This document shows positions 9,808-19,257 of a stretch of 64,000 nt of DNA, one piece after another. Each line of letters starts with the position of its first letter. Position 1 is the first letter of the stretch. Below the pieces are notes generated by a model, which was given only the letters and a program-made list of their open reading frames with translations, did not search any database and was not told the DNA's origin. Location: contig PKUJ01000007.1 of NCBI GenBank assembly GCA_002869565.1, positions 1 to 64,000 of the forward strand. Reading direction: 5' to 3'. Made by a program: the position numbers and the translations under genes. The DNA comes from Arcobacter sp. (GTDB lineage Bacteria; Campylobacterota; Campylobacteria; Campylobacterales; Arcobacteraceae).

Positions 9808-9891
9808 ATTAATAAAAGCTTATAAATAAACTTATTCATAATATAATTTTTTCTTATTAAAAAAATAATAGGAAAAAAAAGGGGAAAAGAT

Positions 9892-10206
9892 ATGAAGGAC
9901 GAGTTAGTAGAAAGGATTGAAAATAATCCTAAATACCAAGAGCTAGTTTCAAAAAGAAATGCTTTTAGTATTAAATTGGGTGTTTTTGTACTTGTAATGT
10001 TTTATGCTTATATTTTAACAATAGCATTTAACAAAGAAATTTTATCAGCGAAAATTGGTGATGGTCTTACGACTGTGGCATTTCCTATTGCTCTAGCAAT
10101 ATTAGTAATCAGTTTTATCACAACTCTTATTTATGTAAAAAGAGCTAATGGTGAATTTGAAGATTTAACTAATGAAATAAAAAAAGACGTAAAGGATTTA
10201 ATATAA
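9892..10206 (+). CDS. DUF485 membrane protein, ActP accessory subunit, copy 2
   Basis: This 104-residue protein has two membrane helices and is nearly identical in layout to the one at 7617 ([21 protein letters not shown], then [15 protein letters not shown]). It overlaps actP copy 2 by 1 nt (TAATG). The start follows AAAAGGGGAAAAGAT. Its own upstream region differs from that of copy 1 except for the shared GCTAY-N6-GCTAC box, so the two copies may be expressed under different conditions. Confidence 0.93.
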   Translation: MKDELVERIENNPKYQELVSKRNAFSIKLGVFVLVMFYAYILTIAFNKEILSAKIGDGLTTVAFPIALAILVISFITTLIYVKRANGEFEDLTNEIKKDVKDLI

Positions 10207-11858
10207 TGTTTAAAATATTAATACTTATCACAATTTTTGCAATTAGTGCATTTGCAGCAGGTGATGCAACCTTTGAAGCAGTAAAAAGAGATCTTAATAT
10301 TCCTGCAATTATTATGTTTTTTATTTTTATAGTTGGTACCTTGGGAATCACTTACTGGGCTGCAAGAAAAACTAAATCTGCTAGTGATTTCTATACTGCC
10401 GGTGGGGGAATTACTGGTTTTCAAAATGGTTTAGCTATTGCTGGAGATTATATGTCAGCTGCTGCTTTCTTAGGTGTATCTGGGCTTATATACTTAAAAG
10501 GATATGATGGTGTTATTTATGCTGTGTCTTTTTTAGTTGGTTGGCCAGTTATTTTGTTCTTTATGGCTGAAAAATTAAGAAACTTAGGTAAATTTACATT
10601 TGCAGATATTGCCGCTTATAGACTTGGTCAAAAAGAGATTAGAACTTTGGCTGCCTTTGGTTCATTATCTGTTGTTATTTTATATCTTATTGCACAAATG
10701 GTTGGTGCAGGGAAACTAATTCAAGTTTTATTTGGTATGGAATATGAATATGCTGTTGTTCTTGTTGGTGTAATGATGATTATTTATGTAACTTTTGGTG
10801 GTATGCTTGCAACTACTTGGGTACAAATTATCAAAGCTTGTTTATTGCTAACAGGAGTATCTTTTATGGCTATTATGGTTTTATATCATTTTGGTTTTTC
10901 ATTTGAAGCATTAGCTGTTAAAGCAACTGAAAATCACAAAGCAGGTGAATCAATCTTAGCACCAGGAGGATTTATATCTGATCCTATTTCTGCTATTTCT
11001 TTAGGTATGGCACTTATGTTAGGAACTGCCGGTTTACCACATGTACTTATGAGATTCTTTACAGTTGGGAATGCTAAAGAAGCTAGAAAATCTGTTGTTT
11101 ACGCTACTGGTTTTGTTGGTTACTTTTGGATTATTATTACTATTGTTGGTTTTGGTGCAATTGCATTCTTAAACTCAGCAGATGGTGCGGAATACTTTGT
11201 TGATGGTAAATTATTTGGCGGAAATAATATGGCTTCAATTCACTTATCTCATATGTTAGGTGGGAATGCTTTCTTAGGATTTATTTCAGCTGTTGCATTT
11301 GCTACGATTTTAGCAGTTGTTTCAGGGCTTACACTAGCAGGAGCATCTGCTATTTCACATGATATCTATGCAAATGTAATTTGTAATGGAAATGCTAAAG
11401 AAGAAGACGAAATTAGAGTTTCTAAAATCTTCGTTGTTGTTCTTGGTGTTATTGGTGTTATTTTAGGAATTTCTTTTGAATCACAAAATATTGCTTATAT
11501 GGTAGGACTTGCTTTTGGTATTGCGGCAAGTGCTAACTTCCCTATTTTATTTTTATCTATTTATTGGAAAGGATTAACAACTAGAGGAGCATTCTTAGGT
11601 GGATTTATTGGTCTTATTACAGCTGTTACTTTAGTTATAATTGGGCCAATTGTATGGGTACAAATTTTAGGAAATGCAGAAGCAATCTTCCCATATAAAC
11701 ACCCTGCACTATTCTCAGTAACAATTGCTTTTGTTGGAATTTGGTTTTTCTCTAAAACTGATAATTCACAAAGAGGAAAAAATGAAAAAGAGATGTTTCG
11801 AGCTCAAAATGTAAGAGCAAATACAGGTATTGGCTCAGCTGGTGCAATTGACCACTAG
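10206..11858 (+). CDS. actP: Cation/acetate symporter ActP, copy 2
   Basis: This 550-residue SSS-family acetate permease is the tandem paralogue of the gene at 7931 and has the same length. It has an N-terminal signal-like helix ([17 protein letters not shown]), the [14 protein letters not shown] motif and [16 protein letters not shown]. Most differences are conservative and lie in the loops and the C-terminal third, for example [13 protein letters not shown] against [13 protein letters not shown]. This suggests two working transporters, perhaps with different affinity or substrate range, rather than a decaying copy. A terminator follows. Confidence 0.93.
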   Translation: MFKILILITIFAISAFAAGDATFEAVKRDLNIPAIIMFFIFIVGTLGITYWAARKTKSASDFYTAGGGITGFQNGLAIAGDYMSAAAFLGVSGLIYLKGYDGVIYAVSFLVGWPVILFFMAEKLRNLGKFTFADIAAYRLGQKEIRTLAAFGSLSVVILYLIAQMVGAGKLIQVLFGMEYEYAVVLVGVMMIIYVTFGGMLATTWVQIIKACLLLTGVSFMAIMVLYHFGFSFEALAVKATENHKAGESILAPGGFISDPISAISLGMALMLGTAGLPHVLMRFFTVGNAKEARKSVVYATGFVGYFWIIITIVGFGAIAFLNSADGAEYFVDGKLFGGNNMASIHLSHMLGGNAFLGFISAVAFATILAVVSGLTLAGASAISHDIYANVICNGNAKEEDEIRVSKIFVVVLGVIGVILGISFESQNIAYMVGLAFGIAASANFPILFLSIYWKGLTTRGAFLGGFIGLITAVTLVIIGPIVWVQILGNAEAIFPYKHPALFSVTIAFVGIWFFSKTDNSQRGKNEKEMFRAQNVRANTGIGSAGAIDH

Positions 11859-11884
11859 TAGTAATTTTTATATTTTTACTTATT

Positions 11885-11920
11885 TACCAAAGGATTAGTT
11901 TCCTTTGGTAATATATTTTA
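11885..11920 (+). terminator. Terminator after actP copy 2
   Basis: ACCAAAGGA (11886-11894) pairs with TCCTTTGGT (11901-11909) around a six-base loop, followed by an AT-rich stretch with TTTTA. Confidence 0.75.
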
Positions 11921-12023
11921 TATTTATCTTCACTAATAATAATTTTTTTATTCATAATCTGCTAAAATAATTATACAAATTAGTTACAATTCATAACTAA
12001 AATAAATATAATAAAGAGTCTTT

Positions 12024-13865
12024 ATGAGTATAATTGAGCAAACTTCATTTATTAGAAAAATTCATCCTTTTGAAAATCTTACAAAAAAACAGCTAGAAGA
12101 ATTTGCTGAAAACTTAGATATTATTTATCTTCAAAAAGATGAAATACTTCAAAAACAAGGTAGTAAACCTGAAAACTTATTTTTTATAATAAAAGGATTA
12201 ATTCAAGAAAAGTACGATGATGAAGTTTTGTCTATTTACTCTAAGAATGAATTTTTTGATCCAATCTCACTTGTAGAAAATTATTCTAAGCATACTTTTG
12301 TAGCTGCACAAGAGACTATTTGTTATATATTACCAAGAAAAATATTTATTAAAACATTACATGAAAACACTTCACTAGAGAGCTTCTTTTTTCAATCAAT
12401 TTCTCAAAAATTGAATGCTAATATTAGCAATGAAAAAGACAAAGAATTGGCAAATTTAATGCTTGCAAAAGTAAAAGATGCACAAGTTCATAGAGCAGTA
12501 ATAGTTCCATATAATACTACAATTTTCAATGCAGTAACAACGATAAAAAAAGAAAAAGTTCCTACTCTATTGTTAAAAGATGACAACGAAGAAATGTATA
12601 TAGTAACAGATTCTGATTTTAGAGAAAAAGTAATTTTAAACCGAATGGATTTTGATGATGTTGTTGGTAAGATATCAAATAAAGGTTTGAAATATGTAAA
12701 TGAAAATGATTTTTTATTTAATGCTCAACTTCTTATGGCAAAACATGGACTAAAAAGAATGGTAGTAAAAAATGATAATAATGAAATTTGTGGAATAATA
12801 GATCAAATATCACTCTCTTCTTTTTTTGCTACACATACATTCTCTGTATCAAATGAAATTGATAAAGCAGATACTATTGAAGAGTTAAAAGTAGCAATGT
12901 TATCATTTACTAAGATTATAAAATCACTTAATGCCAAAGGTGTAAAAGTTGATTTTATTTCTAAATTAATTAATCAGCTTAATAGAAAAATAATGCATAA
13001 ACTATTTAAAAAACTCTCCCCTGAAGCTTTAATTGGTAAATCTTGTTTAGTTGTAATGGGAAGTGAAGGAAGAGGAGAACAGATTCTAAAAACTGATCAA
13101 GATAATGCTTTAATAATTGCAGATGATTGCGAAATAAGTGATGAAGAAATTTTAGAATTTACCAACAAATATACAGAAGTTTTAGTTGATTTTGGATTCC
13201 CTAGATGTGAAGGGAATATTATGGTTTCTAATCCATATTGGTGTAGAAGACAAAAAGATTTTAAAGACTTAATTTATGAATGGATTACAAAACCAAGTGG
13301 TGATAACTTTATGAACTTAGCAATTTTTTATGACGCAGTTTGTGCAACAGGAGATAGAGAATTATTAATACAATTAAAAGAACATTTATTTAAAATTGGT
13401 TCAACATCAAAGACCTTTTATATGCATTTTGCAAAGATTATTATGGACTTTAATGTTCCTCTTGGTTTTTTTGATGGTTTTGTATTTAGTTCAAAAGATA
13501 AAGAACATGACAATGAAATAGATATTAAAAAAGGTGGGATATTCATTATTGTACAAAGTATAAGAACTCTCTCTTTGGAACATAAATTAATGAGATCTAA
13601 TACTTTAAAAAGGATACAAGATCTTAAAGAAATTGGAGAATTTGATGAAGAATTTGCTTCTGAAATAACAGAAGCTTTTAATTTTTTATTAACTATTAAA
13701 TTAAAATCAAATCTTGAAAAACTTGACTCAGGACAGACTGTTGATAACTACATAAATCCAGAAAATTTAAATACTATGGAAAAAGATTTATTAAAAGATA
13801 GTTTTAAAATTTTTAATAAATTGAAGAAAAAATTAGAACATCATTATAAGTTAAATTATGTTTAA
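12024..13865 (+). CDS. cNMP-binding/CBS/DUF294 nucleotidyltransferase-like signalling protein, copy 2 (intact)
   Basis: This 613-residue cytoplasmic protein has four parts: a cyclic-nucleotide-binding-like domain (1-125), a CBS pair (about 145-275), a GlnD-like nucleotidyltransferase core (about 330-470), and a C-terminal DUF294-associated helical domain. The core has GSEGRGEQILKTDQDNA with Gly346, Ser347 and the acidic pair Asp358/Asp360. The CBS domains would sense adenine nucleotides, and the transferase part may modify a partner as GlnD modifies PII; no target is visible. It overlaps the exonuclease by 8 nt. A TAGTTA-N7-TAACTA dyad lies just upstream (about 11982-12000). This copy is intact, which makes copy 1 dispensable. 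Confidence 0.9.
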   Translation: MSIIEQTSFIRKIHPFENLTKKQLEEFAENLDIIYLQKDEILQKQGSKPENLFFIIKGLIQEKYDDEVLSIYSKNEFFDPISLVENYSKHTFVAAQETICYILPRKIFIKTLHENTSLESFFFQSISQKLNANISNEKDKELANLMLAKVKDAQVHRAVIVPYNTTIFNAVTTIKKEKVPTLLLKDDNEEMYIVTDSDFREKVILNRMDFDDVVGKISNKGLKYVNENDFLFNAQLLMAKHGLKRMVVKNDNNEICGIIDQISLSSFFATHTFSVSNEIDKADTIEELKVAMLSFTKIIKSLNAKGVKVDFISKLINQLNRKIMHKLFKKLSPEALIGKSCLVVMGSEGRGEQILKTDQDNALIIADDCEISDEEILEFTNKYTEVLVDFGFPRCEGNIMVSNPYWCRRQKDFKDLIYEWITKPSGDNFMNLAIFYDAVCATGDRELLIQLKEHLFKIGSTSKTFYMHFAKIIMDFNVPLGFFDGFVFSSKDKEHDNEIDIKKGGIFIIVQSIRTLSLEHKLMRSNTLKRIQDLKEIGEFDEEFASEITEAFNFLLTIKLKSNLEKLDSGQTVDNYINPENLNTMEKDLLKDSFKIFNKLKKKLEHHYKLNYV

Positions 13866-14478
13866 TCTAATAAAAAATTATTTCAATAAAAAAAACCTAA
13901 AAGATGATAAATATTTATATCTTTTTAATAAACCAGATAATGAAGAATTTATCTGTTTTGATTGTGAAACTACGGGATTAAATCCCAAAAAAGATGATAT
14001 TATATCTATTGGCGCAGTTATAATTAAAAATAACACCATTGTATCTAGTAAAAAATTTGTTAAGTTTGTTAAACCAAAAACAAAACTTCAAATTGAAGCA
14101 ATTAAAGTACGTCACATTAGAGAAATGGATTTAGAAGAAGCTGAAGATATAAATGATGTTATTGAAGAATTTTTAGAATTTATTGGAAATAGAAAACTTG
14201 TAGGATATTTTTTAGAGTTTGATGTTGCAATGATAAATAAATACTTAAAACCAAAACTTGGAATTAATCTTCCAAATAAAAGATATGAAGTATCAGCTAT
14301 TTACCATGATTGGAAAATTGAAAAAATTCCACAAAGTAACATTGATTTAAGATTTGATACAATATTAAAAGACTTGAAAATTCCCCTCTTTGGTAAGCAT
14401 GATGCATACAATGACGCAATAATGACAGCAATGATGTTTTTAAAATTAAAAAACCAAGCAAAGGTGAAAATTAAATAG
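13858..14478 (+). CDS. DEDDh 3'-5' exonuclease (DNA polymerase III epsilon-like), copy 2
   Basis: This 206-residue paralogue of the gene at 6719 has all four motifs: Asp and Glu in CFDCETTG, Asp in LEFDVAMI, and His/Asp in GKHDAYNDA. It starts inside the upstream signalling gene (8-nt overlap), which argues that the two products act together. The N-terminal leader NLKDDKYLYLFNKPDNEEF is conserved between copies and is absent from the replicative epsilon subunit. The substrate is unknown. Confidence 0.88.
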   Translation: MFNLIKNYFNKKNLKDDKYLYLFNKPDNEEFICFDCETTGLNPKKDDIISIGAVIIKNNTIVSSKKFVKFVKPKTKLQIEAIKVRHIREMDLEEAEDINDVIEEFLEFIGNRKLVGYFLEFDVAMINKYLKPKLGINLPNKRYEVSAIYHDWKIEKIPQSNIDLRFDTILKDLKIPLFGKHDAYNDAIMTAMMFLKLKNQAKVKIK

Positions 14479-14550
14479 TATTTTGACATATAATTAACAT
14501 ATCTTTCTGATATAATTACCAAAATTTATTTTATGAAAAGGCAAAAGAAT

Positions 14551-15738
14551 ATGTTAGTACTAGTTTTAAATGCTGGAAGTTCATCTTTAAAATATCAATT
14601 AATGAATCCAGAAACTACTGAAGTTAAAGCAACTGGACTTTGTGAAAGAATTGGAATTGATGGAAGATTAATTCATGAAGCAAAAGGTCACAAAATAAAA
14701 AAAGATCTTCCAATGCCTACACACAAAGAAGCAATTAAAATAGCATTAGACTTTCTAACAACAGGAGAAGACAAAGTTATTGAGTCAATTGATGAAATCA
14801 AAGCTATTGGACACAGAGTTGTTCATGGTGGAGAATTTTTTAATCAATCAGTAATAATTGATGAAGATGTAATTGAAAAAATTGAATCTCTTATTCCACT
14901 TGCACCTTTACATAATCCTGCTCATATTATTGGTATTAAAATTTGTAGAGAGTTAATGCCAAATACTCCAAATATTGCTGTATTTGATACAGCTTTTCAT
15001 CAAACTATGCCAGCTAGTTCATATATGTATGCTGTACCATATGAAGATTATGAAGACCATAAAGTAAGAAAATATGGTTTCCATGGAACTTCACATTATT
15101 ATGTATCAAACGAAGCTAAAAAAATGTTAGCAAAAGAAGATTCAAAAGTGATTGTATGTCATTTAGGAAATGGATCTTCAATGTGTGAAGTAAGAGATGG
15201 TAAATCAATAGACACTTCAATGGGATTAAGTCCACTTGAAGGTCTTGTAATGGGTACAAGATCAGGAGATTTAGATCCAGCTGTAATGAATTATTTAATG
15301 GAAAAGAAAAATATGTCATCTGAAGAAATGATAAGTTATTTAAACAAAAAATCAGGATTGTTAGGAGTTTCAGGTATTTCTTCAGATTTAAGAGAAATTA
15401 TTGAAGCTGCAGAAAATGGCAATGAAAGAGCTAAAACCGCTATTGATATGAAGTGTTCTAGAATCAAAAAATATATCTGTTCATATGCTGGTGTTCTTGA
15501 AGGAGTAGATGCAATTTGTTTTACTGCAGGGATTGGCGAAAATGCAGATATTATTAGAAAAAAAGTTTGTAATGGATTAGAATTTTTAGGTGTTGAACTT
15601 GATGATGAAAAAAACAAAATTAGAGATGATAAAAGTAGAGAAATCAATAAGACTAATTCTAAAACAAAAATCTATGTAATTCCTACGAATGAAGAATTTG
15701 TAATCGCTCATGATACATATGAGTTAGTAAAGGCGTAA
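14551..15738 (+). CDS. ackA: Acetate kinase, copy 1
   Basis: This enzyme interconverts acetate + ATP and acetyl phosphate + ADP. Read from ATG 14551 it has 395 residues. That start matches the N-terminus of the second copy (MLVLVLNAGSSSLKYQ) and has AAAAGG 8-13 bases upstream; the ATG 18 bases earlier has no ribosome binding site. The active-site residues are all present: NAGSSS, HRVVHGG, DTAFHQTMP, HLGNGSS, GTRSGD and the terminal PTNEEFVIA. TATAAT at 14511-14516 is a likely -10. It lies downstream of the signalling/exonuclease pair and is separate from the pta-ackA operon 0.6 kb further on. Confidence 0.95.
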   Translation: MLVLVLNAGSSSLKYQLMNPETTEVKATGLCERIGIDGRLIHEAKGHKIKKDLPMPTHKEAIKIALDFLTTGEDKVIESIDEIKAIGHRVVHGGEFFNQSVIIDEDVIEKIESLIPLAPLHNPAHIIGIKICRELMPNTPNIAVFDTAFHQTMPASSYMYAVPYEDYEDHKVRKYGFHGTSHYYVSNEAKKMLAKEDSKVIVCHLGNGSSMCEVRDGKSIDTSMGLSPLEGLVMGTRSGDLDPAVMNYLMEKKNMSSEEMISYLNKKSGLLGVSGISSDLREIIEAAENGNERAKTAIDMKCSRIKKYICSYAGVLEGVDAICFTAGIGENADIIRKKVCNGLEFLGVELDDEKNKIRDDKSREINKTNSKTKIYVIPTNEEFVIAHDTYELVKA

Positions 15739-15763
15739 AACCCTTTACTTTAAAAACTTTTTT

Positions 15764-15845
15764 GGAGTTGCATTATAATATTTTTTATAGGCTCAAAAAA
15801 AGGAACTCTATTCACTAGAAGCTAAAAAAAATGCAATGCAACTAT
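15764..15845. repeat. Long imperfect inverted repeat between ackA and pta
   Basis: AGTTGCATT near 15765 pairs with AATGCAACT near 15840. Pairing continues inward through a T-rich arm (TTTTTTA with TAAAAAAAA) to GGCTC against GAAGCT, giving a hairpin of about 80 bases. It could end ackA transcription, although no T-run follows. It could also be a small mobile-type palindrome. Confidence 0.5.
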
Positions 15846-15962
15846 AATTTATATTAAACCTATTTGAAATAAACTCAATAGTAATTTCATTTTCTCATAT
15901 AGTTTTGAAAATATTTGTGTTGTAATTAATAACATGTTAAGAGTTCTTGAAAATCCAAAAAT

Positions 15963-16145
15963 ATGAATATTTATAAGAAAAAAGTTATTCCTATGATTCC
16001 AGAATCTTATTATAAAAAAGATCCTAAATCTGACACAAATGAAGAGCTTCTATATTTGGTTTCTTTTAATAATTTTTATTTAGACGAGTTATTTGAAAAT
16101 GCAGAAGATGAAATTGGAATTCATACATTAAGTAAATGTGAATAA
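15963..16145 (+). CDS. Possible small protein of unknown function
   Basis: A 60-codon frame lies in the 580-bp gap between ackA and pta. The product is charged, with no membrane helix or motif that I recognise (rich in Asp/Glu near LDELFENAEDEIG). Codon use resembles neighbouring genes. The ribosome binding site is weak; a second ATG at 15993 is an alternative start. It may be a real small gene or a chance frame. Confidence 0.3.
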   Translation: MNIYKKKVIPMIPESYYKKDPKSDTNEELLYLVSFNNFYLDELFENAEDEIGIHTLSKCE

Positions 16146-16257
16146 GAGTGTTGTTAGAAAATAATATACAAATTTAATACTTGATATAACCTAATGTACT
16201 ACTTTTATACACATATATAAAATATGTATAATTATTACGCTTCAAAAATAGCAAAAT

Positions 16258-16289
16258 GCTATTTAATTGCTACGCTTCAATATTATAAT
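16258..16289 (+). promoter_or_regulatory. 11-bp-period direct repeat and -10 of the pta promoter
   Basis: GCTAT (16258-16262), six bases, then GCTAC (16269-16273) match the sites before the DUF485 and DUF4212 genes. The repeat ends exactly 10 bp before TATAAT (16284-16289), so it covers the -35 position as PhoB-type activator boxes do. A repeated TACGCTTCAA (16237 and 16271) flanks it. Confidence 0.55.
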
Positions 16290-16318
16290 TTATTTAATTT
16301 ACAATAAAGGAAGCGTGA

Positions 16319-17311
16319 ATGGGTTTAATAGAAAATATTAAAGAAAATGCTAAAAAAGAGCTAAGAACTATTGTTCTTCCAGAGTCTGAAGACGAAAGAG
16401 TACTAAAAGCTACTCAGATAGTTCTAGAAGAAAAAACTGCCAAGATAATTTTAATCGGAAATGAAGAAAAAATCAAAGCTGACGCTGCAGCTTGTGGTGC
16501 TTCTATTGATGGTGCAACAATTATCGATCCTAAATCTTTTGACAAAATTGAAAAATATGTTGATGAATTAGTAGAATTAAGAAAACAAAAAGGTCTTTCA
16601 AAAGAAGAAGCAACCCAAATCATGAGTACTGAACCTAGATTTTTTGGTTGTATGATGGTTAGACTTGGAGATGCTGATGGATTAGTTGCTGGGTCAAACT
16701 CACCAACTGCTGATGTATTAAGAGCTGCAATTCAAGTTATTAAAACAGCACCAGGTATAAATACAGTTTCTTCTACTTTTATTATGGAGACAGCTGATGG
16801 AAAATTTGGTGATAATGGATTAATTTTATTTGCAGATTGTGCAGTAAATCCAGAACCAAATGCAGAACAACTTGCAGATATTGCATCAGCTACAGCTTCA
16901 ACAGCTACTTCAGTAGTAGGATTAGAGCCAAGAGTTGCAATGTTATCTTTCTCAACAAAAGGTAGTGCAAAACATCCATTAGTTGACAAAGTTCAATATG
17001 CATGTGACATACTGGAAGAAAGAAATGTTAATTTTTTATTTGATGGAGAAATGCAAGCAGATGCCGCTATTGTTGAAGCTATAGGTGCATCAAAAGCACC
17101 AGGTTCTAAAGTAGCTGGACGTGCTAACGTTTTAGTATTCCCTGATTTACAATCTGGAAATATTGGATACAAATTAGTTCAAAGATTTGCAGGGGCTGCT
17201 GCTCATGGACCAATTGTTCAAGGTTTAAACAAGCCTGTAAATGACCTTTCACGTGGTTGTTCAGTAGAAGATATTTCAAATTTAGTTGCTATTACTGCAA
17301 CACAAAGCTAA
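16319..17311 (+). CDS. pta: Phosphate acetyltransferase
   Basis: This enzyme interconverts acetyl-CoA + phosphate and acetyl phosphate + CoA. The 330-residue length fits the short (single-domain) Pta class without the N-terminal DRTGG part found in E. coli. Recognisable stretches are VLPESEDERVLKA near the start, DGLVAGSNSPTADVLRA, and the C-terminal RANVLVFPDLQSGNIGYKLVQR. It is followed 36 bp later by an ackA, forming the pta-ackA operon for acetate assimilation or overflow. AAAGGA precedes the start. Confidence 0.95.
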   Translation: MGLIENIKENAKKELRTIVLPESEDERVLKATQIVLEEKTAKIILIGNEEKIKADAAACGASIDGATIIDPKSFDKIEKYVDELVELRKQKGLSKEEATQIMSTEPRFFGCMMVRLGDADGLVAGSNSPTADVLRAAIQVIKTAPGINTVSSTFIMETADGKFGDNGLILFADCAVNPEPNAEQLADIASATASTATSVVGLEPRVAMLSFSTKGSAKHPLVDKVQYACDILEERNVNFLFDGEMQADAAIVEAIGASKAPGSKVAGRANVLVFPDLQSGNIGYKLVQRFAGAAAHGPIVQGLNKPVNDLSRGCSVEDISNLVAITATQS

Positions 17312-17347
17312 TTACAAAAATTTAATACAAAAAAAGGGAAAAGACAT

Positions 17348-18550
17348 ATGTTAGTATTTATTTTAAACGCAGGAAGTTCATCATTAAAGTATCAATTAAT
17401 GAATCCAGTAAACAAAGAAGTTTTAGCAGTAGGACTTTGTGAAAGAATTGGAATTGATGGTGTTATTAAACATGAATTTGGTGATGAACAAAAGTTAAAA
17501 TTAGAAGTTTCTATGCCTACTCATAAAGAAGCAATTGAGCTAGTACTAAAAACATTAACTGATGGTGAAGGAAAAGTTATTGATTCTATTGATGATATTG
17601 ACGCTATTGGACATAGAGCTGTTCATGGTGGAGAAGAATTTGCATCATCTGTGATGGTAACTGATGCAGTTATTAACAAAATGAAAGAATTAATTCCTTT
17701 AGCTCCATTACATAATCCAGCAAATATTATGGGAATGGAAATTTGCCAAGAATTAATGCCAGGTAAACCAAATGTAGCTGTATTTGATACTGCATTCCAT
17801 CAAACTATGCCTGATTATGCATACATGTATCCACTTCCTTATGAGCAATATACTAACCATGGTGTAAGAAAATATGGTTTCCATGGTACATCTCACTATT
17901 TTGTATCAAATGAAGCTGTAAAAATGTTAGATAAAAAACATAATACAAGAATTATTGTTTGTCATTTAGGAAATGGTTCTTCTGTTTCTGCAATTTTTGA
18001 TGGTAAATGTATTGACACTTCAATGGGACTTACTCCTGTTCAAGGTTTAATGATGGGTACTAGATCTGGAGATATTGGGGCAGGAGCTATCCAATATATG
18101 ATGGAATCTGAAGGTCTGAGCATTAAAGAAATGTTAGATATGTTAAATAAAAAATCAGGGATTGTTGGAATTTCTGGAAAATCATCTGACTTAAGAGAAG
18201 TTCTTGAAGGAATGGATTCAGGTGATGATAGATGTAGATTAGCAGTTGATATGATTGCTTACATTATCAAAAAATATGTTGGATCTTATGCAGCTGCACT
18301 TGACGGTGTTGATGCATTATGTTTCACAGGTGGTATTGGTGAAAATGCTGCATTAATTAGAGAAAAAGTTTGTTCAGGTTTAGATTACATGGGATTAAAT
18401 ATTGACCCAACTAAAAATAACAAAAGATCAGGTGAAGCTAGAGATATTTCTACAAATGGCTCAGCTGGTAGAATTTTTGTTATTCCAACTAATGAAGAAT
18501 ATGTTATTGCAAATGATACATATAAAATTGTTCAAGGTTTAGAGAAATAA
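17348..18550 (+). CDS. ackA: Acetate kinase, copy 2
   Basis: This 400-residue enzyme works with the upstream pta. All active-site elements are present: NAGSSS, HRAVHGG, DTAFHQTMP, HLGNGSS, GTRSGD and PTNEEYVIA. It is a close paralogue of the gene at 14551, but that copy has diverged more at several otherwise conserved spots (for example SMCEVRDGK against SVSAIFDGK). This copy is therefore probably the ancestral operon member. A strong terminator follows. Confidence 0.96.
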   Translation: MLVFILNAGSSSLKYQLMNPVNKEVLAVGLCERIGIDGVIKHEFGDEQKLKLEVSMPTHKEAIELVLKTLTDGEGKVIDSIDDIDAIGHRAVHGGEEFASSVMVTDAVINKMKELIPLAPLHNPANIMGMEICQELMPGKPNVAVFDTAFHQTMPDYAYMYPLPYEQYTNHGVRKYGFHGTSHYFVSNEAVKMLDKKHNTRIIVCHLGNGSSVSAIFDGKCIDTSMGLTPVQGLMMGTRSGDIGAGAIQYMMESEGLSIKEMLDMLNKKSGIVGISGKSSDLREVLEGMDSGDDRCRLAVDMIAYIIKKYVGSYAAALDGVDALCFTGGIGENAALIREKVCSGLDYMGLNIDPTKNNKRSGEARDISTNGSAGRIFVIPTNEEYVIANDTYKIVQGLEK

Positions 18551-18581
18551 TTACTATTTATCTATTATTCTAGGGAAAAGT

Positions 18582-18617
18582 AAAAAGGCTAAGAGTAGAT
18601 ACTCTTAGCCTTTTTTT
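18582..18617. terminator. Bidirectional terminator between ackA and the GNAT gene
   Basis: GGCTAAGAGT (18587-18596) pairs perfectly with ACTCTTAGCC (18601-18610) around AGAT. There is an A-run before and a T-run after, so it can serve both converging genes. Confidence 0.95.
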
Positions 18618-19257
18618 AAGCACATTTTTCTAGAAATAAAATTTTATTTTTTAAATCATCAAAATGATATTTTTCTTTTAATATTTCTTTAGAATCTTCA
18701 AATATCAATTTTTGTTTTTTATCAAATTCTTTCCCATTTAATTTTAGCATTTCATACATTTCTTTAATTTTTGATGTAGAGAACTCCTCAAGTGAGCTAT
18801 CCAAGACAACTTTTTTAATACCTGTTATCCCTTGATGGGGCATTTTAAAATCACTATAATATAAACCAAGTTTATCTACTCCCCAATACTCAAGTCCCAA
18901 CTTATTATAAAAAGGCAGAGAAGAAGGTGTACAAGTTAATTTTACTCTATTCACATCTTTATATGTAATAAACTCAAATAAATATTTAAGAAGATCATAA
19001 GCATATCCTTTTCCTCTTTGTTTTTTTGGCGTTAATAAAAAGTTAATAATTAAATACTCTTCATTCTTAGAAATAGTGTAAAAAAGATAACAAAGGTGAA
19101 TGTTATTATGGGTTAGACACAAAGGAGGAAATCTTCTCCAATAATAATTTTCATTCCACCAATCAAAAGCATGATTTGCAAAATCAGTACTCTTTTTATC
19201 TTCAATATCAACTATTGAATTCATATATTGTTCTAAATTTAGTTTTATAACTTCCAT
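18616..19257 (-). CDS. GNAT-family N-acetyltransferase
   Basis: This 213-residue protein contains the acetyl-CoA binding motif of GNAT enzymes, KKQRGKGYAYDLLKYLFEF (about residues 79-97), after a beta-strand stretch (EEYLIINFLLTP). A following VNRVKLTCTPSSLPFYNKLGLEYWG segment is the usual second half of the fold. The acceptor substrate is unknown. The C-terminal 70 residues have no recognised domain. It is a single gene converging on ackA. Confidence 0.82.
   Translation of the reverse strand: MEVIKLNLEQYMNSIVDIEDKKSTDFANHAFDWWNENYYWRRFPPLCLTHNNIHLCYLFYTISKNEEYLIINFLLTPKKQRGKGYAYDLLKYLFEFITYKDVNRVKLTCTPSSLPFYNKLGLEYWGVDKLGLYYSDFKMPHQGITGIKKVVLDSSLEEFSTSKIKEMYEMLKLNGKEFDKKQKLIFEDSKEILKEKYHFDDLKNKILFLEKCA

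Noticed and set aside
14533-14550. Upstream ATG as ackA copy 1 start
   Set aside because: It has no ribosome binding site, and the second copy begins at the position matching ATG 14551.
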